Part shown: in pieces, positions 1-14,200 of the stretch
Numbering within the stretch: the stretch's first letter is position 1
How the letters are laid out: each line of letters starts with the position of its first letter
DNA from: Plumapathes pennacea
Taxonomy: Eukaryota > Cnidaria > Anthozoa > Antipatharia > Myriopathidae
Direction: 5' to 3'
DNA: 64,000 nucleotides
Assembly (NCBI GenBank): GCA_964036295.1
Contig: OZ038464.1
Coordinates: 18,956,443-19,020,442 of the forward strand
Made by a program: the position numbers and the translations under genes
Notes under the pieces: generated by a model
Database searches by the model: none
What the model saw: only the letters and a program-made list of their open reading frames with translations
Told to the model about the DNA's origin: nothing

Positions 1-69
1 GGCTTCAGCTTACCAGCACATTGTGCAGCATTCTGATTATGTTTCCACATTGCTTTCTTTGTTTCTTAG

Positions 70-2434
70 CAATTGGACAAAAGTAAAACTCTGGAGGAGA
101 ACATGAAGAAACTTGCCCAAGAGAGAGCCCGCAGTGAAGAGTTGTTGTACAGGATGATGCCGAAGCCAGTGGCAGACCGAATGAAACGAGGCGATAAAGC
201 CATCAGCACTTGTGAGGTGATTGCTTTTAAACAATGGCAAGTCCCCCAGAATGACAGTATGCACCGAGAAAAAGTAAAAAACAAAAATAAAAGAATCCAC
301 GACGGTCCTGAACTCCGAATTCCCAAATTCTGGATTACGGGTTCTATAATGTACGCCACACTCGATTCTCGATTCTAAATCACTGTGATTCCGGATTCTG
401 CAGTTGTTGAATGCTAGAGTCTCTTACATAGGGCGAGAACCACCACCAGGCTTTAGATTCAGAGAGCGTTATTTTTACATTTCAGTTATTTCGCGTGTTT
501 GGCTTACATCTCAGAAACTTGACTGTTCTTAATTTTGCCATGTCTGTTTGCCTCCCATTGTTTGTTTGTCTGTCTGTCTCTTGCTGTGTGTCCCCTTGTC
601 TCTCGTTATCATATGCCACTCATCACAATCTCTTTATATTAAGTATTTCAGCAGTGTGACAGTGATGTTCACCTATATGGATGGATTCCCCAGCATCTGT
701 TCTCGAGTGTCAGCCATGGAAGCTGTCAACCTCGTCAACTCGATGTTCGTCAGATTTGACAATCTCACCGAGACGCACGATGTCTATAAGGTTTGACACA
801 GAGTGATCAAAGTCCTCTTTCTCTTTGCAGCCTCTGATCTCATACGTGTTGTACAAAATCGAGAACCTGGTGCCTGATCGTTTGCCAAAGTGAACGTTGA
901 TTAAACTACAGGAATTCTTAGCACGTCAAGCACACGTTTTTGTATAAGCGGTTTAGAGAATCCGTATTCAATTTAAAAAAATAAAAAACAGTTGCTAGGA
1001 CAAATTGCCGCTAAAATGTTGGCAACATAGTCTAAATTGAAATTTTGTTAATAAAATGAATCCCAAAATCCCAAAATGGCGCATAGTTCCGACTATTTTT
1101 TCATGGACTGTATCGTTCTCTAGTTTTTAAGCAAATTTATGGCAGTTTAATGGCAATTTATCCCAACACCTGATCATTCCTGGGAGTTGAGTAAGCGTTC
1201 CGTTTTCAACTGACATGGCTAATCTCTTTCTTTTGCTTAGCAGTTTGAGACGCTTGGAGATGCGCTGTACATGATTGTCAACGGAGCCCCCGTCAGAAAG
1301 GAGCGCCACACAGAACCGATGGCGGATATGGCCCTAGACATGATTGAGGCCGTGAAGGACCTAAAGGACCCTTCTACAGACAAGCCAATCACGATATCAA
1401 CAGGTATGAGCAATTTTCAAATACAGGTTACATTAGATTAGTACCAAAAATTTGGCAACCATAAAAAATCGCCATGTCTTCTTGTTTGTCGCACAGACTT
1501 CGTTTCTTTTGTTACGTCTAATTTCACACCCAACAATCTGACTGTGCTCCTGCTTACGTCACAGGCATGCACCTGGGTCCAGTCGCCGCGGGACTCGTGG
1601 GAGAGAAGACTCCACAGTATTGTTTGTTTGGAGACACGGTCAACATTGCGTCACGACTCCGCACTACGGCAATGGTTAGTCCACCAGGCAAAAGCAAAGA
1701 CTACTTGGCGCAAATGGCGGGCTTGTTGTATTGTAGATTTTGCATTGTACATGACATATCACAAACCGATTGTTGTATTTGATAACCGGACCAGAAGTAA
1801 CTTATTGCTTGTGAGGAAAAGACCGGACCAAAGTACGGTAAATTGAGTGTTAAAGTTGTGTTCACACGCCAAAAACTTGGCTCTTCAGTTGCTGTGTGCA
1901 TCCCAAGAAAGTTTGCAAAATGATGACGTCACATTTTTGCCAATCAAAAAGGAGGTTTTATCGTGACACAAATCTGCAGTAAGTGTAACTTGCAGCAACA
2001 ATGTGACGGCAAGTCACTCGATTCTGGCGTCAAAAACTCCCATACAGAGTCAGCGTAGATAATTCAGTTTACATAAAGTGATCTGCCATGTTGATTCGTT
2101 TTTAGCCCATGCGGACCCACATTAGTGCCACATGCAACCAAGCCCTAGAAGACACAAAGTTCAAGACCGAATATCGAGGAAAAATCGAACTGAAGGTAAA
2201 CGACATACCGACAACCGAACCGATCCCTTCGGGGATCACGTATCAACCAAATAACGACCAGAAATGGACAAAATAACAACGATAAAATACCTTGGTCAAC
2301 AGCACTGAGCTCTTGAATTGAATGTTGGTATTTTGGTCCTGTAAATGTTTCTTTTCACATTGTAGGGCAAGGGAGAAGTGAAGACTTATTGGCTAACCGG
2401 CCGAAAACAAGAATGGGTAAACCAGGCAAGCTAA
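70..2434 (+). CDS. Soluble-type guanylate cyclase, C-terminal part (5' end outside window)
   Basis: Exons read by eye are 70-216, 644-790, 1241-1403, 1565-1674, 2106-2195 and 2366-2434; all junctions are GT-AG, the phases agree, and 241 codons precede the TAA at 2432. Exon 1 encodes the signalling helix before the catalytic core ([17 protein letters not shown]), as in haem-NO-binding-associated cyclases. The class III core follows: [41 protein letters not shown]. The purine-selecting Glu (FETLGD) and Cys (YCLFGD) are the guanylate type, and the catalytic Asn and Arg (NIASR) are present. The first metal-binding Asp, expected as F-S-D-I-V-G-F, is replaced: the segment reads F-T-Y-M-D-G-F. Vertebrate sGC beta-1 also lacks this Asp, so a beta-like subunit that needs a partner is likely (inference). 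The product would make cGMP. The sensor domain is not in the window, so NO or O2 sensing cannot be judged. Confidence 0.9.
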
Positions 2435-2670
2435 GTTCAGCAACCACTCCCAAAGGCTACAGAGCTGGTCTCTGTAGCAACTATGGAATTGCATTTTGAC
2501 CCTCCAATCACTTTATTTTGCAAGACAGCAGTCAATGCACAGAAGTTAGAAACACCTGCAAATTCGAGGGAGTTCATTTTTATTTCATGCAATGGTTATA
2601 TAACTTCAAGGCTCCCCTTGGAGACTCAGATTTAGACTTAACCACTCCCTAGTATAAGTTAGGCTTCTAT

Positions 2671-2762
2671 AGCCTAAGATGTCAGTCGTCTTCTTGTCCC
2701 TCAATCCAAGCCCCACATGAGGCTTGGGTTGAGGGACAAGAAGATGACTGACATTTCAGGCT
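2671..2762. repeat. Hairpin-forming inverted repeat (small MITE-like element)
   Basis: The left arm begins AGCCTAAGATGTCAGTC and the right arm ends GACTGACATTTCAGGCT. The arms pair over about 40 bases each, around a short loop near 2710-2718. It lies between the cyclase stop codon and its likely poly(A) signal, so it would form a strong hairpin in the 3' UTR if transcribed. Confidence 0.75.
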
Positions 2763-2899
2763 ATTAGGCTTGAACCACACAAATTAAGTGAAAATTTACC
2801 TCCAGCTGATGATTGCTGACCAATCAAAGTAACATCAAAGAATGCATTTCTCTATGAGCTGCTCCTAGTTACTGTAGCACAAGATAAAAAATCACATTA

Positions 2900-2905
2900 A
2901 ATAAA
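2900..2905 (+). promoter_or_regulatory. Candidate poly(A) signal of the guanylate cyclase gene
   Basis: A canonical AATAAA lies 466 bases after the cyclase stop codon on the same strand. It is the first clear canonical signal seen there. No transcript evidence is available. Confidence 0.4.
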
Positions 2906-5289
2906 CATAACTGGAAAATCTTGTGAATTCAATGACTTCATCCTTCTCTTTTGTCAAACAGAACCACCTCTCCTCCCATCATTATCACCACCTCCTATGG
3001 TTTACACATAAGTTTGGATCTAAAATTATTTGGAACACAGCAAACATAGAAAATCATCCAGCCTTTTCAGATCTATTATGGTCCATTGGGGCATCCTATA
3101 AGATTTTGCACATGGATACATTGAAAAAAATGCTTACTGAAAAATCAAATGGCTGAATATGAGCCTCAGACATGAATTAGCATGCTGTGCCATGGATAAG
3201 AATGCTCATAATCAGGGCATGACAAAAACCATGTCTTCTAAGTCCTGGGCTACCAGAGTTTCCTGATGGGCTAGAAGATTTTCCCAACAACATGCTCAGC
3301 TGTTTGAACTATTACCAGCTAGTGAGTCATGACCACAGCTTGTGCACATTTTTCCATCGCGCCCTGATAATGGCATGGCATGTAACTATAGTAATGTAAT
3401 AAGTCAAATCCAACTCTGATCATACCCCCACTCCTCCCCCAAGAGCAAGCAGCTTTGCATCTCAGAGGTTTTCATTTTCTTGAAAATTTAGGTGGGATTG
3501 TTTGTGGTGATTGTGAGCCTTCTACCAACTGAACTCTGCTGTTTTCTTTTCATTATGTATATCCAATAACAGTACTCTGTTCCAACCAGGGGGAGGAGGC
3601 ATTTGACTGCGTTTCCTGCCCACACAGCAGTGCACTTGACAAACGTTTTAAGTGCTCAGGAATTTTCCTGGGATAGAGGGGAGAGCAATGGGAGAGAGGG
3701 ACAATCACAGTTGGACTTGCCCCATAAATAGTGTATGTTCCTTTATATATTTGCTTATCTACTAAAATGTGATGTATAGAATAATAATAAAGTTGCCTTT
3801 GTTGTAAACCAGTGATACATAGAGGGACGTCATGACTGGATTCTGGGCATGGGTATGGAATTTGTGGCACAAAGTACAGTTGATAGCAACTCACGAAACT
3901 CAGAATGGAATACTGCATGCGTACGTCGTACAGCCCTCAGTTGGTTTTCATAAGTTTCAAAAGCACAAGAGTCCTCATTTCAATAGCTCGATCCTTGCCC
4001 TTTTTCTCGTGCTTGCGTCGCTCGTTCGTGACGCATATCCTTGTGTTTGTGTCGCGCATGAAAACCAGGCCAGGGGCGACTATGTTACACACAAAAACTA
4101 GGAAAGTCATGTCAGGATCCTTGAAGAATTGCCTACCTCTGAGTTTCAGACAGTTTCCGCCATTTTGGTTTCCCGCAAGACAATGCGTGCGCCGCGCAGC
4201 TATTGCGTCAATCAGACGACGGAGTGGGGGAGGGGTGAGATGAGAGTTTGAAAGGATTTTCTACCCCCTTTATTCTCTGTCCCAGCTTTCTCTGTCTGTC
4301 AATACTCAAATTAGACAAATACAAGAGGACAGTAGATGAAATATAGCTTTAATTACTTTAGTCTCATCCCATGCCAAATTTAGATCTAAACACGAAGGTG
4401 CATAACAAAACGGGACACACTGCTATACCTCTTTCCGTACAAGCAAGTTACTTTAGGAGCTCTTTCAAGCAAGCAATAAACTCTTTTCTCAGTAGAGTCA
4501 CGTCTACCTAAAGGTCGTTTTATGCGGTGTATCCTCGAACAATTCCAAAGACACGATAATCGCGGCCTAACGTGTCGTAAGGAGGTTCCATCGCGAGGTT
4601 TCACGTAAATCAACCTTACAAATTCTTTTCTTAGTGTGCTATCGCACTTCAGATTAATTATTAGTATATAATTATAGAATTTTCACAACAATAATTTTTA
4701 AGTGGTGCCTATTTATGGCCACATTAAACCGTAACCCGCGGTAGGTTTTCTCTTTTAGTCTATCACATTACTGGAGCATAGAGAACTTGGCATTTGAAAG
4801 CTTCAATCTGGTCAAACTGTCAATTTCCGCTGCGTCACTTGTTTTTTTTTGTTCTTGAGTAGTTGGGACTACAGAATTATTATATTATGAGATGAAACTG
4901 TCAAAGTCTCATCGAGTAAGTTCCGTCTTTTCGATGTTTAACCACAGATATCATGTAGTGCAGTAATAACTGGTAATCAGAGCCTGGCATCTGATACAAA
5001 CAAAGCAGTAATTCATCTATCAGTGCTCAACATGACATGCTACACTTGATAGGATTCCGTCTCGTTTGACTTGGTACCTTTCTTTTTTCCACAATTTTTT
5101 TTTAATGGCAAATGAGCAGTTTCGACCACAATCCTTTGCACGCCGGAATTTCACCATCCGCCATTTTAAGGGCTTGGGAGAATGTTATTTAGCTTTACTT
5201 ATTATCGACAGCTTTATACATTATCATTAATTATTGATCAATTATTGATTAGTAATTTTATATAAGTTCAAAGTACTGATCTAATAGAA
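2906..5289. other. Intergenic region between cyclase and RFX6-type gene (convergent 3' ends)
   Basis: No convincing exon is visible. The stretch at about 3980-4075 carries the GCTTGCGTCGC/GAAAACCAGG motifs of the dispersed element seen in full at 11490-11686. The rest is AT-rich with no recognised feature. Confidence 0.5.
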
Positions 5290-8200
5290 CTAAACAGCTC
5301 CGACTCCAACCCGAGCCAACTGTGCCTCATGTGTTGCAAGCCCGTCCATACCAAGATCACTTCCGGCAGCATGAGTCAAACTGGTATAGCCCATGATGTC
5401 ACTTCCGTTGGGCTGCAGTGTGCCGCGTAGCGGTTCGAAGTAGAAGTTATTGTTAAATTTCGAGAAGACATTTGAGACATTTGCTGGGAAGTTAAAGTCA
5501 TTTCTTGACTGGCTTGTGTTCATGCTAGTGCCAATGGTTGGTGCTACTGCGTAGCTGCCAATAGCTGGTGTATAGTTTCCTTGGGGTGCATAAGACAAAG
5601 GAAAATTCACGTTGCTGCTATAGCCAACACCTTGGTGATTTGTGGGAGAAATTGCTTGAAAATTGTCAGAGTTCCTGATAATCTCCGGAAAGTTCTTAGA
5701 ATTGCCGTGAATTTCCTGGAAATTATCGGGATTTCTTGGAATTTCCTGGTAGTTCTCGGGATTTCTTTGCATTTCTTGGTAATTCACGGAATTTCTGTGG
5801 ACTTCTGTGAAATGCATAGAGCTGAGTGGCAGTGGATTGGCGCTTTCGTCGTGCAACCAAGACGCCCCGACGTACTGGTTGGTATTGAGGGTAACACTAT
5901 TGCTGAACAGGGTTTTATCGATGACGTTCATAAGTTCGTTTTGGAAACTAGCGCTCTCTGTCACTGTGGTCTGATAGCGAAGCACATCATCGGGAAGTGA
6001 ATACTGCGGCATACTTGTCAGCTGCCCTGGAAGAATGGTACGCGATCCGTTAGTGGTCGAGATAGTCGGCGTATTCGGAGCTGACAAGCGGCTATGATGA
6101 TGCGCACGGTCCGTACCGGAATAAATCACGGGTGTCGACGCTTTGGTGAAGGCGGGAGAGGTGGAGTTGAAGCGTCCGTGCAAGATGTTGGGATGTGGTA
6201 CACACGGTGTGTTGCTTGTTTCTTTGAGTGGATTGTTGGATATTTGAGTCAAGTTGATTGGCCCTGGCTTCTTTCTCTTGCGAGGAACCTCGTACGGCTT
6301 CTCATCCACTTTCTCGCTTGGAGGGGGAGCTGGTGTAATCTCCACCGTCCGGTATTCTGTGACGAAAAATGCAATAATGTTCAGCGTTATAAAATGACTG
6401 AAACATCTGAGTCTTTCCAGCCAATCGTATCACGACCAAACCAAACAGCTGGACCAATCAAAGCAGCTGACCAGAGATCGGCATAAATGTGCGACTTTTC
6501 GCTCAGGTGGTCGACACGTCAATCACCAGTTCAACAGCCTCACCCGGAAAATCAAATTATACGAACAACTAATAAGCTAGGTTCAAACCATTTGTCATGT
6601 CACAAGATAGTTTTGTGTATACGTGGAGCATTTATTTTGTCTCTTTATTCCCGTACACAAGATATATCATACAGTAAGGAGAATTTAGAATTAAGCCGAC
6701 TAAACGATAAATTTTCACTTCGCTTGGCACATATTTCTTCATAAATCGTTAGAAGAATCAGTAACATGCATAATCTGCACAAGCTTCACGAGCATAGCCG
6801 CAACTGGGTCATCTAGTAGATCATAAGAACTGCGTATATAGAATTCTACTAAAAGTGTACAGATTACATTCACTTCAAGTACACTCACCTTTCTTTACAA
6901 AGCGCTGCAACGAGAGATTCATGTTCTTGTCCATTTCTTGCATCAGTTGACTTTCAATGATCAAAAAGGCGTATTCCTCAAATGTCATGTGGATCAAATG
7001 GAACACGCCTGTGGAGCCAAAAACATTTGTTAATCCACGAACCAAAAAGGGACGACAAGTTGCCAAAAAAACATTGAGCGATGGCGTTCGTTTACCTAAA
7101 AGAGCTCCAAATACTAAATGCGCATCCCCAGATTTAGAGACATCAGACACAATAGGCCATTTTTGAGATGCCTGCTGCCTCTGTTTCAAAACGAGGCCTA
7201 GTAAAAATCCTATTGTTATGAAGATAATCTTGAAATATGATTGACAGTAACTTTCCACAAAATATCTTACCAAAACTTGGGGCACTCCGTAGGGTCAAGT
7301 CAGCAAGCACACCCCCTGTGACAAAGGACCACATGGACAGAAACTCCTTGGCTCTCTCTTGCAATGTTTTGTTTTTCAACCCTGGTTTGCTCTATCAAAA
7401 GAAAATAAGAAAGTGGTGACTCAAGCATATTACGTAAATTGAAAGGCAGATAACTAGTTAGAAGCCTTCATATAGACAGTTTTGCGTGCATGTTCAAACT
7501 TGATTACCCAGAAGAACTCACAAGAGAACGTTGTAGAAATGACATTGTTTATAGGGCCAGGGCCCGGGTTGTTCAAAGCACGATATAACCTAACCCCGGG
7601 TTCAATCTAATCTTGTTGTCATTTTTAATTAATGAGAGGCTTTCGCTCGCAAAACAACTTTCTGGCTTTTCTTTGAGCAAGAAAAATTTTTTTACTTAGT
7701 AAAAATACTGTAGTTTGTTTGCCAAGCGGTTGCAAGAAAGAATATAGGGTTAGCTTAATAGAGTATTGTACAGCCAGGTACAGGAGTTTGAGGGGTTGCG
7801 TACCTGAAGTACGCATCGGTCCACGAGGCTATCCAGCCACTCCGTGTACGCTTCTAGTGGTGCCTGTTTGCTAAGAAGTTCGTCTAACTCTTGAATAACT
7901 GGAGTGAAGACAAGAAAAACAATGAACGCACAACACTAGAATTCTACTAATCCGTGTGAGGACGAGTTTTTGTCTGCTTAGTTGTAACAATGAACCATTT
8001 CCAAGATGCCTGTTGTCTCCGTTTTAAAACGAGGTTTAGTGCGAAATGAAAATGAGATTGATTAGCATTAAGATAAAAATGCGAGAAAAAATAGACGCAA
8101 CAGGTATATCGGAAATGGCGTCTTAAGGCATTATGGTTGACGTGCACGTACTAAAGGCCTTGAAAAATAGATTAGCTTCAGAACTTTGACTGGGAAAGAA

Positions 8201-11200
8201 GTTCTGCTCAAATGAAGAGCTAACTTCAACTTTAAGTAAGACAAACAAACAAAAGCATGATGGACTTGAGAAACGTAGGATTAACTGTAACACGTGGATT
8301 AAGTTTGAACCGACGAGATTGATACATACACATGCCTGCCTTGTCAAAAATGTCGTTCCGTTCACTGATGAAGAAGCACTTGGAGATGATACTGGCGAAA
8401 TCGATCTTCCTTAGGTCAGTCAACATCTTGGAGACGGCCTCGTAGCTGAGAAGCACCGAACGAGCAGTCTAAAGATGAACGCATGTGCAAACGTGTATTT
8501 AATGTCGTTGTTCGACGTATGGTTACCCAGTTTCCCGAGCCAAGGACCCATTATTTATACATACGTCGACAGTATTGAGTTTGGCGGGAAAAATGGAGTT
8601 TGAGTAGGGAGAAAAGCAGTGGAATTAACTGCTACGTTATTTACGGGGAGATACAGAGATAGTAGACACAGAAAAAGAATTTAAGATACTAAAATCGAAC
8701 CTGCGCAAGATGTATGAAGCAGACTTGTCTTCGTAACCCTTGGGAGAACATCCTTGCGACTGAAACCAGTAAATAAACAATACCGAATACGGGGTTAAAT
8801 TTACAATCTAAGAACAACAAATACACAATGTATATGTTTTCAAGTTAGAACAGTACTGGTAGAGTTGACACTTCCATGAAACCACGAAAAAAAAAAAAAA
8901 AAAAGAAAAGAAAATGGAATTGTTGAAATTTCTGGACGACTGCCAAACATATTCGTTTTCCGAGCAATGCGTAGCCCAGTATATTCTTTCAGTTCAACTC
9001 GTATCCAGAACTTCAGTTTTTCTTAGGCCAAATAGAAAACGTTCAATAATTTTATAGTATGCTAGTCTTACCTTCTAGTTTAGCTTCCTTCAGGGCCACT
9101 GGTACTTTTGCTAAAGATTCCTCAAGCCATTCGAGTAGGTTGCCGGCAAACGAGTTGATTTCATCCCTCAAACTGATGTAAAGAAAAGAGTGTGTTTAGC
9201 CCGAACACGAGCCGAACAGAAGAACCAAACAAACGATAGATAGATAAACAAACAAACAGACAAACAAACAAACCTGTCAGGGAGATCTTGAATCGTTGAG
9301 GGAATGAGAACATCGGTTAAAACCTGAAAGATGCGTCGTATATGAGTTCAATAAATACTTAGGTTTTGCTGACCTATCAACCAGTCTTTGCACAAAAGAA
9401 AAAAAGAAAAGTGTTTTAAACGCGCACTCAGCTCACCTTGTATAAAATAGAGTCACATACTCCGACCAAGTCCACCACCATTGAGCTTTCCAACACCGAC
9501 ATGATATGTCCCGGCATGCCTTGCCAGAAGTGCAAGATGAAGTTTTGCACCTAAAGGTTGACGGTAATATTTTGCGTGTGAGTAAAGACTTTTCAGGGGA
9601 GGGGTAGAATGAGAGGTTAGTAAGAGGCACATTGTTAATAGACTCACCCCATCAAAGTTGGCGCTGACGACGGTATCTAGCATCCTCTGGCAGTGTGTTC
9701 TGTACATCATGATAAACGTTTCAAGCTGAAGAAGAATGTGGATTAAACTTTATAAGTGTTTAACGGCCTTGGATTAGAATACACAGGTATTGACAAGCAG
9801 TGCCCTCGTTGGGTACGAACAAGGAATGATTTTAGTGTATTTGCAGGAAATGCAATACACTACGCTACCACAGTGCAGCACAACTTATACGGTACAGTAA
9901 ATAGTACGTTTGACTCAGTATATATCACTACTATACAGTACTTGTATGTGCAGCATAACATTATGGCAAAACAGCAAGGCAAAGCACAGAAGACAGAACG
10001 GCACAGAACACAGTGACTTTGACTTTGAGTTAATTTACGGTTGCATAAGAATGGCTCAGGCTATTTTCAACATGCCTGTTGCCTCTGTTTCAAAACGAGG
10101 TCTAGTGCACCACCTTTCTTATGAAAATTAATTTTCATTTTCATGCAAATCAAACTAATTTTCATAAGTTAGAAAGGTTACGCACTAGGCCTCGGTTTGA
10201 AGCAGAGGCAGCAGGCATCTCGGAAGTGGCCTATTGTTTGATGATCACGTGGTGGTACCTTCTGAGCCGGTACTCCCTCTGGTAGCTCCAGTTTCCTCGC
10301 TTCCGGGAACTCGGGCAGCAAAGTACCTGACTTGGAACTCAAGGAGAACTTTTTGTTGGAACCCTTAAAACAGAAACATGGAGAAGTCTTGTTAAATACC
10401 TTATGCAAAGATAGGATTTTTCTGTATGAAGAATGAGCATTATAAAAAAACCTTACAAATAAAGAGCTTTGTGAGCCGATGAAAGATGGCATTTTTCGAG
10501 AAAAATCTACGTACAGAAGAGAAACCAGGGTTCTTTAATAGCCAATTGTAAGAATTTAAGCGTGACTGAAAAGTGAAAGCAATTGTGTTACTGTTTGATT
10601 ACTTTTTTGTTTACTTCACTTTCTGGTTGGACCAACAAAATCAGAAAAGAACATATATCCTTTCGACCAATCATGTAAAGAGCTATACAGTAGCTGGACC
10701 CACCTCTCCTTTTCCCTTTATTCCCGAGAACCTGCAAGTGTATAGAAAACGAACGAGATAAGAATAAAAAAATTATTCAAAGTATGTGCTACATTCGTTG
10801 AATTTCGATAAGAACAGAAATTTTCTCTCTCCTTCTCTCTGCTCTCTTTCTGTCTATGGAATCCTCTTCCAGTCGAGCTAAAGAACAGTGTCTCCGTGTT
10901 TAAACAAAATTTCGTTTATCTATTATTCTCAACCCAATGGAGTTTCTGTCTATTAAGTCTACCTTACTCTCTATGTTTCTCACCCACTCTCCCTTTCTTC
11001 ACGGTTGGTAGCCAAAGCCCTGGTCGCTCTTGTGAATTTAACGAAAATAATGTGGCCATTTACAATCTTTCAAGTCCAAAAGGTATTTTGACGCATACGA
11101 ATGTTAATTGTAAGATGCCACCAAACTTCAAAGAAGCCGTGGTCTTGTTCTGGGATGCTTTGTTGTTATTCATCATCCAGTCTAGCGCCAACAATACAAG

Positions 11201-14200
11201 GCAGAAGAATTAACGTATACCTCGTGAGTCCTTTCTTGGAATAGCCTGCGTGGAAATATGGCGAGGTTTCCTTTACACCAATCCCATAATAATGGTACCT
11301 ATCCAAGATAAATAACGAGGCAGAAACAAGAATATGTTGAGTATGTGATGAGGTCTTCTGCATGCAACTCCCGTACGACACAAAAAACGAGTTGTACAAC
11401 TTTGAAACATGCTTTAGCCGTGCCCAAAAAATTGTCGTAAGTATGTCCACAAAGTGACTTTTCATGTGGTAAACTAGTGTTGCGCCTTGAAGCCTGGTCT
11501 TTGCGAGCGATCCAAGGACAGGCGCAAACACAAGCTTCATAATTTCAGTGACAACCGATCCGACGCAAGCGTAGATACAAACACGAGGATCAGAATGTTT
11601 TCTTTTTCTTGTTCTTGCGCCGTCCGTGTTTCCATGGACGTATTTCTCTTGTGCTTGTGCTTGCGTCGCTCGTGAAAACCAGGTTTTACAGAGATAACAA
11701 AATGTTACAAACATACTGAAACTTAGCTGGAGATGACAGTCCAATCAAAGAGAGAGAGAGGGAGATCTTACTTTGATTGTCCCCTTGTTCCCAGGCGTCT
11801 TGTAGTCAGTTTTGGGAATCTCTGGCGAATTATCTGCGGCATCAAAGTAGAACATCGTCATAAACATGGTAACTATTATGGTCCTTGTTTCTCGGGGATT
11901 TGTTGTGTCTCGTAATTTGTTCTCATTGTTACTTTCTTTTGCTTATGTAGTAACCATTATTTCTTATCACACACGCGCTCCCTTTGCTTGGACAGAAATG
12001 TCCTGACAGCAGTGACAGTATGACATCAAGCTTACCGTAAAGAAACTGTCAAATGAAACTGCCTAAAGGTATGATCAGCTCTCAATAAGTGCATTCCACA
12101 AACAGTGCTCACTCTTCCAACTTCTGAACTGTCACTCAAATGAAACCCGAAGATTTGACCACTCAAATGAAAGCTCTCGGTTAGCACATCAATACTTGTT
12201 CTTCTTCGGCGCAGTTCCTGCTTTTGGTATTTTACCCTTTTACTACCAGGGACAAACTTGACTCAGACTAAAAAATTTCCAACTTTTGAACTCAAATACA
12301 ATATAAATGAAAGTTTTCAATAAGTGCATTCTTATCGTTTTCTCTATCGTAGTTCTTGTTTTTCTCGTTTTAAATTGACTGAGTCTAATTCTCTTAACAG
12401 CCCGAATACTGTTCCAATGTAGATTGCACACTACGAAGCTATATAGTTATCAGTGGTACGCAATATTTAATGCCCATACCTTGCCAAAGGTTGCCGGTCC
12501 TGAGGGGCAGAGTTTGTTCTTCTTGCAGAAATCGAGATAGTGAGTGTACATGACACAGCGGGGCAGGCACTTGCCGTCCTTCAGTTCGTAGTTTTCGCCC
12601 AACCTGCAGAATAATTTATAGCTGAGTCCCCAGTGCAGAGTTGGCGCCGCTGATGGACTGTGCAAATATTGGCACAGCTAATTATTATAGATATGTTCTC
12701 GTCAAGCAAGCAAATGAGCACCATCAGGTGAAAGGAGCGGGACAGAGTCAGAGAAAAGCCACTTTCACAGCTATGGCTATATTTTATTCGGCCACCTGAT
12801 AACAAAACTTGGCGGACAGAGTAGAAAACTGCTTCTTTGGTCGTAATGCATACAATTATGTAGAAACAAAACCACTACTCAGCAGAAACATTTACTCGAC
12901 AGACACTCGTTCATGCGGGAAGAAAAATTTGCTATTTGCTACTGCGCATATGAAAGTGGCTTACAGATAGACATGAAGAAACATGCGGAGACACTAAAAG
13001 GCAAAGTCTAACATATAAATTTAAAGACAGCAAGACACTCAGACACACAGAGAAAAATATAGAAATACATAGGCAAAGAAGAGGCAAGTATAGGCAGAGG
13101 TTCTAAGGCATAGTTTGACAAAGAACTCCTTTGTGTCTGAGAGACAGACAAACAGACAAAGAAAAAGAAAGTGTACAATCAGTGCATGCTGTACACATGC
13201 TTCAGACACAAAACCAATACATGCAAAAAAAAAAAAAGGCCTCCGGCCAGTAGAAAGTATTTTCACTTAGGGTCCTGTAATTGGCTCCTTCATACTTTAG
13301 CTTTTGGCAGTACCGCGTGTGTCAGCCTTTAACTGCTTTATTGCAAGCATTTTTGTGGGTTCACTAAACGATATCTTCCATTTTACTATAGAATTGAAAT
13401 CCAAACATTCAGATGTATGTCCAAAGGAGTCCACAATATTCCAAAGGTATTTCTGTATATCATACCGGAATTTCCATAGTATGGAATTGAACGTTTAAAT
13501 ATTTTCGAGTCCAGTTGCTCAAAGTACGATTGAGATAATCGTGGATTAGGGCAAAATTTTGTCTTAAAATGTAAGCCTGTATACTGAAAGATTTCTCTTA
13601 AACTTTCAAGTTTAAGTCGAAAAAGCTCTTCAGTTTTCCACCAGGGCTTGGCGGGTTGTTCAAAGAATGAATAGCGCTATTAACCGAATACATCGCTATC
13701 CAGTGGATATAAGCGTTAACTTTTCAGCATATTTTATCAACTAAATTTATCCCGTGGATAGCGCTATCCTCCTTTTTGAGCATCCGGGACCCGAACGTAT
13801 GGCATTTTAATCATGAAAAGGTTGCGAAAAGGACTTTGGATAATCTTGGATATTTAATTTGCTTAATCGAGGTTTGGCCCAAAAGATTTCCAGCTTATTT
13901 CTAGTACGCTGTATGATGGAAAAGGTGCAACACAGAGGCAGAGATAATCACAGGTAATTTTCGTCTCAGTCTCAGTTCCAGTTTCATGAAGACTTTCACA
14001 AAGTGAAACTCGAACTGCATTAAAAGTATTGAAAAAGTCTCACAATAAAAATATATTCAACCTACATGCACAAGCCTCTTGCCGTGAACACCAGGCATCT
14101 AAGTAAACGTTATCCTACAAGTGCAGCTGTTTCCACAAAAAAATTCATTCCTGGAGTAATCTAACTTTGAAATCACTCGGAAATCGAGAGTTGATGCATC

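Noticed and set aside
11166..11744. 192-codon minus-strand open frame in the RFX6-type gene
   Set aside because: Only the 78-base exon at 11221-11298 inside it is real (YHYYGIG block); the rest is intron and the inverted-repeat element at 11490-11686.
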